Assembly (NCBI GenBank): GCA_905221615.1
Contig: CAJNDT010000491.1
Location: 706,569 to 770,568, forward strand
Length of the DNA: 64,000 nucleotides
Origin: Symbiodinium sp. CCMP2592
Taxonomy: Eukaryota; Sar; Dinophyceae; Suessiales; Symbiodiniaceae
Reading direction: 5' to 3'
Shown here in pieces: positions 22,541 through 31,523 of the stretch. The notes beneath the pieces are model-generated. The model had not been told where the DNA came from and ran no database searches. It was given only the letters and a program-made list of their open reading frames with translations. The position numbers and the translations under genes are program-made. Numbering within the stretch: position 1 is the stretch's first letter; every line of letters begins with the position of its first letter.

Positions 22541-24718
22541 TCACTTCTTCTGAGCCTTCTTGCTGGAGCCACCTGAGCTCGCCGATGCTCTTTTCTGCGC
22601 CGAAGTCTTGTGGTCGTCCTCCACTTCCTCCAAGGGAGCCACCTGCACCGTTTTAGATCTGAAAGCCACAATGGGGCTGCCTTCCGGGATCTTCTTGGTG
22701 TTCTTAAAAACCGGAATCTTGATGCTCTTCTCTGTTCCCGCAATCCAAACAAGCTTCACATTGCAATCCTCTTCCTGATGGCTGTGCTGCACCAACCAAA
22801 AGGGAACTACCACATGTTTGCAAGTGTCGTCGTCGTTATCTTTGGGTAGAATGTTGGCTCCGGAAAGCCAAAACTTGCGGTCGTCTCCTTGCCAGTCCGT
22901 CTGCACCTCAAACATGGTGTTGCCTTGGCCCTGGGATTTCTGCACGACCTTGTTGGTCATGGGCACCATGCAGAGTTTCTTGATGTCCGAGTTGGCAAGC
23001 AACATCCTCGAAGGCTTCAGCTGCAATTTCAGGTGCTCCGATCCACACTCCATGGACTGGTGAAGCTTGTAGAGCTCAAGCTGAATCTTCGATGCAAGAA
23101 TGCTGGCATCAAAATCCACATGGTGCTGGTACTGGTCCAAGCTGTCTAGCATTGTGGGCTGCACACGAGGAACAAACACGACCCAATCTCCAGCCAGGAT
23201 AACATTGAGATCCACCTTGGCCGTCTTTCCCGAAGCCATCTTCACAAAGACCATCTGACCTTTCACTTCTGAAAGAACTCCCTCGATTTTGTCAACCTTG
23301 CGACGGATGTGTGCACCCATAGCGAAACCCTTGGAGGCCAATATCTTCTCAGGTTCCTTGATACTGCCGTCTTCAGCAAGCTCAAGCATCACACCTGCAG
23401 CAGAAGGCTGGGAAGCAGTCGCTGCAGTTGCAGCTGGTTCACTTTGCTCAGACACCGACTCCCATGGCAAAGGAAGTGCAACACCGGTCAGGTTTCTTGC
23501 CACGAGCAAAAAATCGTGCCCAATCGCTTGTACTGTTTTGTACTTTTTCTCGTCCGGCACCTTGATGCCGAGGACGTGCGATGCTATCGTCATATCCATA
23601 GTGGCCAGAGCTTGCACGACCCGCGAATCCGTCATGAAATCGCGAGCTCCATCCCTTAAGATGCCCCTGACCGTGAGGATCATGTTGTCAGCTTCCTTGA
23701 CCTTGGGGAAGAGTTCTTTAGAAGTCATCTTCTTCACATCAGCAATGGTCACATTCTGCCTCAAGTATGCCTGCTTCATGAGTGCATGGCGAAATGCTGC
23801 AACGGGATCTGACTGGTGCCCTCGGCAATCTTGCCCGAAAGCCTCCCACAGGACAGGCCCCAATTGCCGAGAAGAAGGGCAGTAAGCCCGCACAAAGGAC
23901 TCCGTCTCCTGAAGGAAGCTCGCATCGGCACCCCCGGAAGCCTTCAGACAAAACGTAAACATGTGGGGTACGGAGGCATGGCAGCTTGGTTTGCTGGCCA
24001 ATATCAACTTCTTCAGAGATGCAAAAGCCGGTGCTTGGCCAGTCTGAGTCTGCAAGCGGTAGTACGTGGAATGGATGCGACGGAGTACTTGTAGCTCATG
24101 TTCTCCTCGTTGAAGCGATGTGTTGCCTGACCGGGATATCAAGCTGATCAGCTCTGGGAACTCTTCCGCCACGGAGGAGGAGATCACGTCCCACGTCAGG
24201 CCTTGATCAGCTGCTTCGTGGAACGAAGCATCCCGAGCACGAAGAAGCTCCATGCTGAGCTTTCCACCCACACTCACGACCTCGTTGCCGTGGCTTGCAC
24301 CTTGTTGAAAAAGTCGCAAAGCGCAATTGGTATGTGATCCGCAGATCGAAGTGATCTTGATCGCTTCCGGCTCAAGGCTTCCGAGAAGACCGTGGGCTGA
24401 CTCGAACAGCTTCTTGTTCCACTGCCGGACCCAGTCTCCTTCGACTTCGACACCGACCGCATGCACACGTGTGGGGACATAGCCCACATCGACAATCGAG
24501 TCCACAAGATCACGAACGTCTTGTGGATTCACTCCGTACCCATCCCGGTTGCAGGGATGGATCCCCACAAGGCTCGCGTCCAACTTCATGGAGGTCAAGA
24601 GATGCTTGGACTTCAAGTAGTTCAAGCAGTTCTCCACGATTCGGACAAGGCCGTCGCCATCCGAGGCTTCTCGAAGGAAAGCCTGCAGCCGCTCTCGCAC
24701 ATCCGACTGCAAAGGCAT
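22541..24718 (-). CDS. Large accessory protein of the 12-kb transposon
   Basis: The frame opens at 24835; the ATG at 24718 (MPLQSDVRERLQAFL) is the more likely start, giving about 725 residues. Around residues 45-85 is the segment VGIHPCNRDGYGVNPQDV followed by a short helix, a pattern I associate with abundant dinoflagellate proteins of unknown function. Residues about 470-550 form a small beta-rich stretch (GQMVFVKMASGKTAKVDL) like an SH3-type domain. The C-terminus is basic (SAQKRASASSGGSSKKAQKK). The frame is intact. It neighbours the other accessory gene by about 450 bp on the same strand. No enzymatic motif is seen. Confidence 0.45.
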   Translation of the reverse strand: MPLQSDVRERLQAFLREASDGDGLVRIVENCLNYLKSKHLLTSMKLDASLVGIHPCNRDGYGVNPQDVRDLVDSIVDVGYVPTRVHAVGVEVEGDWVRQWNKKLFESAHGLLGSLEPEAIKITSICGSHTNCALRLFQQGASHGNEVVSVGGKLSMELLRARDASFHEAADQGLTWDVISSSVAEEFPELISLISRSGNTSLQRGEHELQVLRRIHSTYYRLQTQTGQAPAFASLKKLILASKPSCHASVPHMFTFCLKASGGADASFLQETESFVRAYCPSSRQLGPVLWEAFGQDCRGHQSDPVAAFRHALMKQAYLRQNVTIADVKKMTSKELFPKVKEADNMILTVRGILRDGARDFMTDSRVVQALATMDMTIASHVLGIKVPDEKKYKTVQAIGHDFLLVARNLTGVALPLPWESVSEQSEPAATAATASQPSAAGVMLELAEDGSIKEPEKILASKGFAMGAHIRRKVDKIEGVLSEVKGQMVFVKMASGKTAKVDLNVILAGDWVVFVPRVQPTMLDSLDQYQHHVDFDASILASKIQLELYKLHQSMECGSEHLKLQLKPSRMLLANSDIKKLCMVPMTNKVVQKSQGQGNTMFEVQTDWQGDDRKFWLSGANILPKDNDDDTCKHVVVPFWLVQHSHQEEDCNVKLVWIAGTEKSIKIPVFKNTKKIPEGSPIVAFRSKTVQVAPLEEVEDDHKTSAQKRASASSGGSSKKAQKK

Positions 24719-25264
24719 GATGGGCAAGCGAGATGGAGGACGGAGCTGAAAATCTGCCTGCGAGCCAAGGGCCCTGCAATGGCGATAGATGGCTGCAATG
24801 CATGGAGTCATGCACAATACACAGAAGGCAAGCATGCGAGCATGTCCTCAACACATGCAATGCAGCAGCTTTCCATGCAATTTTCAATTGCATCCTGAAT
24901 ACATGCGGCAGGAGATCTCCATGCAAGCTTCCGTTTGAAGCTTTGCAAATGCCAGGAAAACAACTTCAAATAAACAACTTACACCACTTACCTAAATCAG
25001 TTACACAAAGTTATCTAAGTTTGGCAAGTTGCTTAAAAGACTTGTTCTATCTTACTTATAAGTTCCACCCTGCTTTTGGCTAAGTGACTCAACTGCTTGC
25101 TCCACTTCTTAATTCAAGCCTCGGACTTGCTAAGTTGTCCATACAACATAGTATATATACAGCACTTATAACTCATGTTAACGAACTTGTAACTCAACTT
25201 AACCTGATTGTCTAAATCTCCTAAACCATGTATTCGATTACTAAACACCCCGCCCCTTCAAGTA

Positions 25265-25860
25265 GGAGGCTCCTTGCCAGTCCCCTTCGACTTCAGTGGC
25301 GATCGCCCGAAGACGACCGGAGCTTCAGCCAAGCCGAATCCCAGATCAGTGGCCAGATCAGCCCAGCCCGCTGCTGCCGTGCTACGAACCAGCACAAACA
25401 ACAGCTCGATCGACGGAACCCACCTGCCGAGCTCCTCCTCGTTCTTCCGCCGATCTGGCGTGTGGAGTTCCTCGAGGGCAGGGACAAGATCAATGAATGC
25501 TTGCACACACTCAGCGATCGTCCCGTCCGAAACAGCCGTGAGCTTCTCGAACTGAGCCATCCGAAGATCCACCAACCATTGGCAAAATTCATCCCCGAAC
25601 AGGGGGAGGGATAGGATCTTCCGAACGGACCTATCCATGCTGGGCCTGAACAGCTGCACGAACGATCGCACGTGCCTGCTAATGGTAACCGAGCGCCGTG
25701 CCTGAGACAGGTATTGATCAATCTCACTTCCGGCAGAACATGCGCTGGGATCTAGCGCGCCGAGAGGATCGCTCGGCATGTTTGTTCCGCGGAAGAGCCC
25801 GGCTGATCCGCCAGGAGGCTTCGGTCGCGCGGCGCACCACTCTCTTAGGAGCGTGCACAA
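25265..25860 (-). pseudogene. Tyrosine recombinase, N-terminal part (DIRS-like element)
   Basis: About 198 residues from the start at 25860 run into the inverted repeat of the 12-kb transposon. The sequence is helical (SEIDQYLSQARRSVTISRHV) and ends ...KSKGTGKEPP directly at the insertion site. Continuing at 13296 in the same frame gives the catalytic part. Together they make a recombinase of about 685 residues. It is interrupted by insertion, so it is non-functional here. Confidence 0.7.
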
Positions 25861-25892
25861 AAACCGACCATCACCTAGGCTTCGATCGACAA

Positions 25893-26445
25893 CTAGTCTG
25901 TATTGTCCATCGTGTAGGGCCCCGTTGACGATCTGGCTGGCGGGTAGGCCGGGGCGAACGCCTTCGGCACCGTGGTCGTAGAGGAGGGGGAAGCCGTGAT
26001 CTCTTGGCCCGTCTCCTCCACCCTGACCGTGCTGATCCGCTCGTACTCCGCCTGCTCACGGTGCTGGAGCACGTCGGTGAAAACCTGAGGCGTGATCGCA
26101 GCCGACGTGCGCGAGAATCGCATGTCGGCCCTCATACAATCGCGGGCATCGGTGACGACCTCCTCGGCGACCTGCTCCTGGCCGAGCTGGCCCTCCTCTG
26201 GCACCGGAACAGTGCTCACCCTCTGGTCCACCTGCTGGGCCGTTGGTGAGCGCCGAAGTGACCGAGGAGCCCAGCTGCTGAACCGCCTGCCGAGCCGCCT
26301 CTTCCATAAGAGCCGGGGGGCCGTTCCGAGCTCGAACGGCGTTGTTCTCATCGTGTGATGGGTGGGCGAGCGCCTCCTGCCGGACGAACTCCAGTGGGCA
26401 GACCCTGAGCTTAGATCTAGCCCGCACGTGGAAGTCAGTTCCCAT
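25893..26445 (-). pseudogene. Hypothetical protein of the DIRS-like element (frameshifted)
   Basis: The frame from 26445 (MGTDFHVRARSKLRV) stays protein-like to about 26240, after which the neighbouring frame continues (QQVDQRVSTVPVPEEGQ...) to a stop at 25893. Together about 180 residues, with a Ser/Thr/Pro-rich tail. No family is recognised. It lies between the 418-residue protein and the recombinase and overlaps the end of the former by 11 bp. Confidence 0.4.
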
Positions 26446-27691
26446 GATCCATCGGGAACTCGTCTGTCGCAGTTCCCACTTGCACCTGTTCGTGGGCGAA
26501 CGCGCTGTGGTACCAGGGGGCGATCACCGCAGACAGCTGCGCGAACTGCTGGATGTGGTCTGGACCTTCCACGCGAGCACGCTGGGTCCGACAGGCCTGG
26601 ATCGTGCTGATCAGAGCGGGGCCCGAGATGTGGCTGACTGTGAGCCACGTGCCAGGCACCGAAGTCCTCCCGCACTTGAGATCGATCCGGTTGTTGGCGT
26701 CCCGGAACCGAAACTCAACACGATCGGCGTCGTTCCCATAGCCTTCTCGGGACGATCGTTCTGTCACCCTGAGCTCACAGGTGCTCATGGCATGGTCGCT
26801 CGCCATCACTGCTCCTCTCGGGCCGATCGTGTAGACTCGGGCTCCAACCTCGAACGAGGTCACGGAGACCTTCCATCCAACGAAGACCGAGATGACGATC
26901 GAGGGTCGGAACCATCCTTCGTTGGCTGACCGGATCAACACCTCGTCGCAGAACTGCTGCTGGACAGAAAGATCCGAGTCCGAGCGGTAGCCCCTGAAGA
27001 CCCAATGGAATAGGACCTCGTTTCCATTGAAGACCTTCACATCCACATAGGTGGCCGAGGTGTCGAACATCACCGGCCAAGTGAAGGGCTGGAAAGCCGG
27101 GTGCGATAGCGCCCGACTCGCGTAGGAGTCCCACTGAGCACATGGTCCCCCTGTTTTCGAAGACATCGAAAAGAGCAGAACGGCCTTGATGCCATCGAGC
27201 GTATAGTTCGCGAACAGCGAACAGTGGTAGCCCGAGTTCGGGGGCATGACCGAGTCCCGCTCCGTCAGCACATTGATCGAGCTGGCGGCATTCGAGATGA
27301 TCTCCTCGGCCAGCCAGTTCTGGAACGGGGAGATCACCCGGTCGTCGCGGTTGTCGATGACGAGGAGCGAGTTCTGGGTCTCGTCCTCTTCCTCGACCAC
27401 GACCTGGCGAACGAACTCGGGCCGCTGAACAGCGAAGGGGTTGTGGGCAGCAGGAGCCCCGCGGTCACGACGTCCACGACGATCGTCGCGACGCCAGCCT
27501 CCAGAGCCCCAATCGCCGGATGCGGCAGCTGGAGCCGCGGGATTCTCGGGAGCCTCTGCCTCGCCTGGAACGTAATGTCCCCAGTTGCCCGGATTCTCAG
27601 GCTGACCAAGCCGGCGGGGCAGCCCGAACTGCGGGGCCATCGGAGCCGCCATCTGCCGACCTTGATGGAAGCCAGCGGGAGGGAACGACAT
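26435..27691 (-). CDS. Hypothetical 418-residue protein of the DIRS-like element
   Basis: An intact frame starts at the ATG 27691 (MSFPPAGFHQGRQMAAP), 43 bp inside repeat B. The first 90 residues are proline/glycine-rich with an RRDDRRGRRDRG basic patch. The rest is mixed beta-rich sequence (HCSLFANYTLDGIKAVLLF, VFVGWKVSVTSFEVGARVY), which could be a beta-sandwich structural protein. It is the first gene of the element on the minus strand. Function is unknown; a particle or Gag role is a guess from position. Confidence 0.55.
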   Translation of the reverse strand: MSFPPAGFHQGRQMAAPMAPQFGLPRRLGQPENPGNWGHYVPGEAEAPENPAAPAAASGDWGSGGWRRDDRRGRRDRGAPAAHNPFAVQRPEFVRQVVVEEEDETQNSLLVIDNRDDRVISPFQNWLAEEIISNAASSINVLTERDSVMPPNSGYHCSLFANYTLDGIKAVLLFSMSSKTGGPCAQWDSYASRALSHPAFQPFTWPVMFDTSATYVDVKVFNGNEVLFHWVFRGYRSDSDLSVQQQFCDEVLIRSANEGWFRPSIVISVFVGWKVSVTSFEVGARVYTIGPRGAVMASDHAMSTCELRVTERSSREGYGNDADRVEFRFRDANNRIDLKCGRTSVPGTWLTVSHISGPALISTIQACRTQRARVEGPDHIQQFAQLSAVIAPWYHSAFAHEQVQVGTATDEFPMDHGN

Positions 27692-27733
27692 GGCTGCGAT
27701 CGAGCGAGCCTATTCACTTCCACCTCCCACGCC

Positions 27734-27857
27734 GATTTTTCGGTATGGCCCGATCGGCTATCGCCAAAATGGCCACGGAGAAAATAGATCAAGTCTGTTC
27801 CAACGATCGCGAAACTGATCTCCTAATTCCTACCCACCAGACCGATAATTAGGAGAC
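27734..27857. repeat. Terminal repeat B, outer copy
   Basis: Outer end of the DIRS-like element. The minus strand begins GTCTCCTAATTATCGG. It is followed on the plus strand by a (TA)n tract and then by the minisatellite also seen left of 6160. It contains the spliced-leader-like 16-mer at 27778-27763 (minus). Confidence 0.9.
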
Positions 27858-27858
27858 G

Positions 27859-27904
<46 letters not shown>

Positions 27905-27911
<7 letters not shown>

Positions 27912-28590
27912 CGGAAATGACAGAACATAAAGGACGGCAAATCAACAGAATAATCCGGAAATGAACACATACTCATCAAATATGAATGACGGATTTTTCC
28001 GGCAAGATAGAACACGTAAAAAACCGGACACGGTTTCGGAACTGATGGAATGTCCGGAACTGGTGGAATATCGGAAATTTCCGGAATTGAGGGAATGCAA
28101 AAGCCGGAAAATCCGAACATGCTTCCGGAGGTGATGGAACATCCGGACATGATGGGTTATGAAGCGAAATGGAAGCCACACGAAACTATTGGGAAATGAG
28201 CGCATATGAGGCGGCCCTTATCGCACAGGGGGCCGGGGGCAAAGACATTTAGCCACACGAGATGCAACATGCAAGTGTTTGCTTGCGTGAAGGAAGACCA
28301 TGTTTTGAGGCAGGCAATATCTCATTGAGCAGAGACTGTAGCTCCTAACAGCACATATTGTTGGGTCTCCGTCTCGAAAGTAAAGGGCCCTGGGTCAGAT
28401 TCGTTGCGGCCGGTCGAAACGGGAAGAAGACAGACAAATCAGAAGACGGACCACTCCAGGAAGCCCGAACATGAAAAACGGCGCATCCGAAAATGAAGGA
28501 ACGTGAAACGAATCGAAAACAAAACGGAATATCCGAGAATGTCAGGAAGACGGAAACATCCGGAAGTTTCCCAATATGATAGACGGAAAT
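27905..28590. repeat. Degenerate minisatellite array, right half
   Basis: Same GGAAATGACGGAACATAAA and GGAATAATCCGGAAATG words as 4441-6160, plus a fourth copy of the AACAGCACAT...TTGGGTCTCCGTCTC block near 28347. This shows both flanks of the DIRS-like element were once continuous. Confidence 0.75.
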
Positions 28591-28598
28591 AATCCCTT

Positions 28599-28676
28599 CC
28601 CCCTAATATTAAACGCCCCCCTCCCCCCTTGACTATACACACTGATTTCCGGGATTTCGTTTTAATATTAGGGGGG
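28599..28676. repeat. Inverted repeat (possible small foldback element)
   Basis: Arms CCCCCTAATATTAAAC (28599-28614) and GTTTTAATATTAGGGGG (28659-28675) are complementary except for one extra T, with a loop of about 44 bases holding a C-run. No coding content. Confidence 0.6.
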
Positions 28677-28689
28677 TTTCGGGGCATCC

Positions 28690-28850
28690 ACGTAGCCCGA
28701 AACCCCTAAGCCTTAAAGCCCTACGCCCTCAACCTCGAGCCCTAGACCCTAAAGTCGTCCTAAACTTCGAGCCCAAAAGCCCCAAGCCCGAAAGTTTTAG
28801 CCCTGAGCCTTCAACCCTAAAGCGCTGGTCTCTTCGGTTGGATTAATACA
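28690..28850. repeat. Degenerate telomere-like words
   Basis: Many spaced CCCTAA/CCCTAAA words (for example 28698, 28738, 28748, 28816) resemble decayed TTTAGGG-type telomere repeats on the complementary strand. No gene is seen. Confidence 0.45.
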
Positions 28851-28908
28851 GCTGTAATCTTTGGCTCTCACAGAGATGAAGTGCTACATCGAGTTGCAAC
28901 GAATTCAG

Positions 28909-28969
28909 TAGCTCAGTGGCTAAAGCCCCGCCCTTACTTACCGTCGTGATCGCTTCAAGGTTCGTGGAA
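28909..28969 (+). promoter_or_regulatory. tRNA-like A box and partial B box
   Basis: TAGCTCAGTGG at 28909-28919 matches the tRNA A-box consensus exactly, and GGTTCGTGGAA at 28959-28969 partly matches the B box 40 bp downstream. The flanks do not fold into a convincing tRNA, so a tRNA-derived SINE head or a relic is more likely. Confidence 0.3.
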
Positions 28970-29770
28970 GTGTACCCACCGTTTCGGCCATGGTCCTTGC
29001 AAGTGCACTTGCCGTCGTCTTGAAAGTCTTGCCTACGGTAGCGGCCGCCTAATTCTTGGAAGTCTATGTAGTGTCTGGATCTTGGAAGTGTACCTTACTG
29101 TACCGTGGCCTTCCTATGAAAGTGTATGCGGTGATCGGATGCCTGATTCTTGGAAGTGTACATGCTACCTGTCATGGTTTTTGGAAGTGTATAGTTACAA
29201 TACTATTGGGAATTTCATCTACCATCGTGGCCGCCTGGTCTTTGGAAATCTGGGAGGTGTATTGACCGGTCCTACCGTTGTGGTCACGGTTCTTGGAAGT
29301 GTACCTACCGTTGTCTTTGAAGTTGTACCTAACGTCATCATCGTCGTTGTGGCCGCCTTGTTCTTGGAAGTCTACGTAACGTCTGGCTTTTGGAAGTGTG
29401 CCTTCCGTTGCAGTCATAGTTGTTGGAAGTCTATGTACCTACGCTTGTCTTGGAAGTTCCACCTGCCGTCGTCGCGGCCGTCTGTTCGTGCAAGTGTATG
29501 TAGCGTCTGCCACCTGATTGTTGGCAGGGCGTGTGTCGCCTTTGTTCTTGGAAGTCAAACTACCCTTGGCCTGAACAGGTTTCCCGCCGTCGCGGCCGCC
29601 TGCTTGTTAAAAGTGTTGGAAAACTTTTGGCGGTGTGACTATTGTCGTCTTTGAAGTTTTGCCTATCGTTATGACCACCTGGTTCTTGGAAGTGTGTTTC
29701 GACTGTCTGGACCTTGGAAGCAAACCTGGTCGCCCGTGTCTTGGAAGTGTGCCTACCGTTGCGGTCACCG
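28970..29770. repeat. Minisatellite based on TTCTTGGAAGTGTAC units
   Basis: Repeated TCTTGGAAGT(GT/CT)A words every 35-60 bp, alternating with TACCGTTGT-, TACCGTCGT- and GTGGCCGCCTGG-type words. Long frames across it on both strands are repeat artefacts. Confidence 0.75.
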
Positions 29771-29779
29771 TTCTTGAGG

Positions 29780-31440
29780 AAATGCATGGATGACGGCAGC
29801 CGACGGGTTGTCAAATGCGCCTTCGATGACGCCCCCGTTGGCTTCCCGCATCGATTCCGCAAACATGACGAACTCGCGGTCCATGTCGCTTCGTTCGGCT
29901 GCAAGCGACGCCATGACCTTAATTGAAGAAAGAAGTGAGGACCAACAAGCAATGATCGCAAGCCCGCAAAAAAAGAACAGTTTAAACGCCGAGCCACCGT
30001 CCACACAGAGGCGTCTACCCTCATCTCCGTCAGGTGGCCGCGCAGCTCGAACATGTTCTCGGAAAGCGCTTGGCACCCTCGCAGCCAGAAGAAGATTTAA
30101 CGGACTACCATGTCGATGCGTGTGTCTGTACTAACTTGCAGGTCATTGCAGGTGAATCATGTTCATGAGCAGGGCCTGCACGGCCGACGTTTCCGAAGAC
30201 GAAGACGAAGCCGGTGCAGCTGCAGGTGGTGGGGGTGGAGGCTCCCGCGGCAACCACTGCTGCGACGGCGAAGCACCCGTGGGCGGCGGGCGGAGCCGAC
30301 GGAATCTGCAAGCCCATGTAGCGGCACTGCTCGGCGATCCTTTCCCGAGGCACGGAAACAGTCAAGAAGCAAAGAGAGTAGACAGTATATGAACAGTACA
30401 TAAGTAAGCCCAAAGATTTTTTTCGAAGAACCCTTTTTCCTAACTTGTGACAAATGGCTTGATCTCCGCGATCTTGCACAGCTCTTTGATCACCTCCACC
30501 ACCTCCTGCTGCGCTGGGTTCCTCCCGGAGAAAATCGGAATTTTCTCCGGGTCGTCATACTCCTTCTTCATCGAAGGCGCCCACAGCCCCATATTGAAGA
30601 CGAAGAAGGCGATGACCATGGCTGCACTGAGGGAGCGATGGCAGCCAGCCGAGCCTGAGTCTGCTGGGTCGTCTAATGCAGTCACAGTCTTAGGTAGCTC
30701 CAGAAAACATCAACTGAAATGCAGCCAAGAAACAAGAGATCGCCACACAGTGGTAGACGTCCGGCCCATGTCCGGCAGCGAGTCCGAACACGAGCACCAC
30801 GGCTGCAACTATCGCGTCCCATCCTTCTTCCACCATGCGAATGAAAAAATTCGGATTCGTCAAGGGGTTCGGCGGCCGTTCCGGGCCATAGTCGTCGCCC
30901 TTCCCCGTGTCACCTCAGGATGCCATGAATGCTGCACCCAATAAACAGGCGGCGCCGAATATTTACGCAGTATCAGTAAACAGAACTTATCTCAAACGAG
31001 CCAAGTCACGCGAAGGCGAAAGCGACCTGCCCTTGCCATCGACCACGGACGGGCCATTTGCCACGGATGTCCCACATCGTGTGGACGTATCCCTTGTAGA
31101 ACTCGTGGCAGTACCTTAGCTGGATTTTAAATTCGCAAAACTCTTCTGTTGACTGTTGTCTCTTGACAAAGCCAGGGCACCCAGCCATGACATCGCGGCC
31201 TTCTCCTTCACCTTGGCGCCGACCTGAGCTGACAGGGCGGTGACATGCAAAGCAGTGGATCATGACCCCTGCAATGCAAACATTCAATCTGCTTCCCAAG
31301 TTGCTGAGACTCGGGTACTTCCACTCGGCGCCGAAGGGGACCACCACGCCCGCCATGTCCAGCGTGGTGCAGGAGAACATGGCGAAGGCGAAGACGAAGG
31401 CCAGCCGCGAACGCGAAGGACGATGGCGGGCGTGGGGCTA
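29780..31440 (-). other. Probable intron-containing host membrane-protein gene or remnant
   Basis: Several minus-strand blocks look like exons separated by non-coding gaps: near 31400-31290 (AFAMFSCTTLDMAGVVVPF then AEWKYPSLSNLGSR), 30900-30720 (EEGWDAIVAAVVLVFGLAAG then HGPDVYHCVAISCFLAAF), 30640-30450 (AAMVIAFFVFNMGLWAPSMK then NPAQQEVVEVIKELCKIAEI), about 30350-30300 (ERIAEQCRYMGLQIPSAPP) and 30060-29780 (GSAFKLFFFCGLAIIACWSS then ASLAAERSDMDREFV). At least four hydrophobic segments suggest a multi-pass membrane protein. Exon borders cannot be fixed without transcripts. The 3' side runs into the minisatellite, so it may be truncated. No family is recognised. Confidence 0.35.
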
Positions 31441-31523
31441 CAAAATTTAGATTAGAAGCTGTGAAGGATGAGGTGATAAGTATTACTGGATTAGCATAGC
31501 ATTATTGACAGAGACTACCTCGC

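Larger units (their letters stand above)
13297..25262 (-). mobile_element. 12-kb DNA transposon with TA target duplication and four minus-strand genes
   Basis: The ends are CTTGAAGGGGCGGGGGTG at 13297 and its near-complement ending at 25262, about 26 bp of inverted repeat with two small differences. TA flanks both sides (13295-13296 and 25263-25264). Subterminal regions (13380-13480 and 24960-25160) are filled with short CTAAGT/AACTTAG words in both orientations, like subterminal transposase-binding repeats of CACTA/CMC elements. Inside are a transposase-like gene and three long accessory genes, all on the minus strand. Removing the element restores the reading frame of the recombinase, which proves insertion. 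Superfamily assignment (CMC-like) is an inference; the TA duplication is unlike classical CACTA (3 bp). Confidence 0.8.
6166..27857 (-). mobile_element. DIRS-like tyrosine-recombinase retrotransposon with split direct repeats, interrupted by a 12-kb transposon
   Basis: Read on the minus strand the order is: repeat B (27857-27734), coding region, repeat A (7622-7398), repeat B (7397-7274), a small coding module, repeat A (6390-6166). This B-ORFs-A-B-module-A layout is the split-direct-repeat design known from YR retrotransposons of the Ngaro/PAT type. The two A copies (225 bp) and the two B copies (124 bp) look identical. Coding content is a tyrosine recombinase, a Gag-like CCCH zinc-finger protein, a 2OG-dioxygenase-like domain, reverse transcriptase and RNase H. 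It sits in a TA-rich stretch with no target duplication beyond GT on both sides, as expected for recombinase-mediated insertion. Without the nested 12-kb transposon its length is about 9.7 kb. Several frames are broken. Confidence 0.8.

Noticed and set aside
4441-28590. CRISPR array in the regularly spaced repeats
   Set aside because: Repeats are degenerate, spacers are themselves repetitive, no cas genes, and the genome is eukaryotic.
28909-28985. A functional tRNA gene
   Set aside because: Acceptor and anticodon stems do not pair convincingly and the B box is incomplete.
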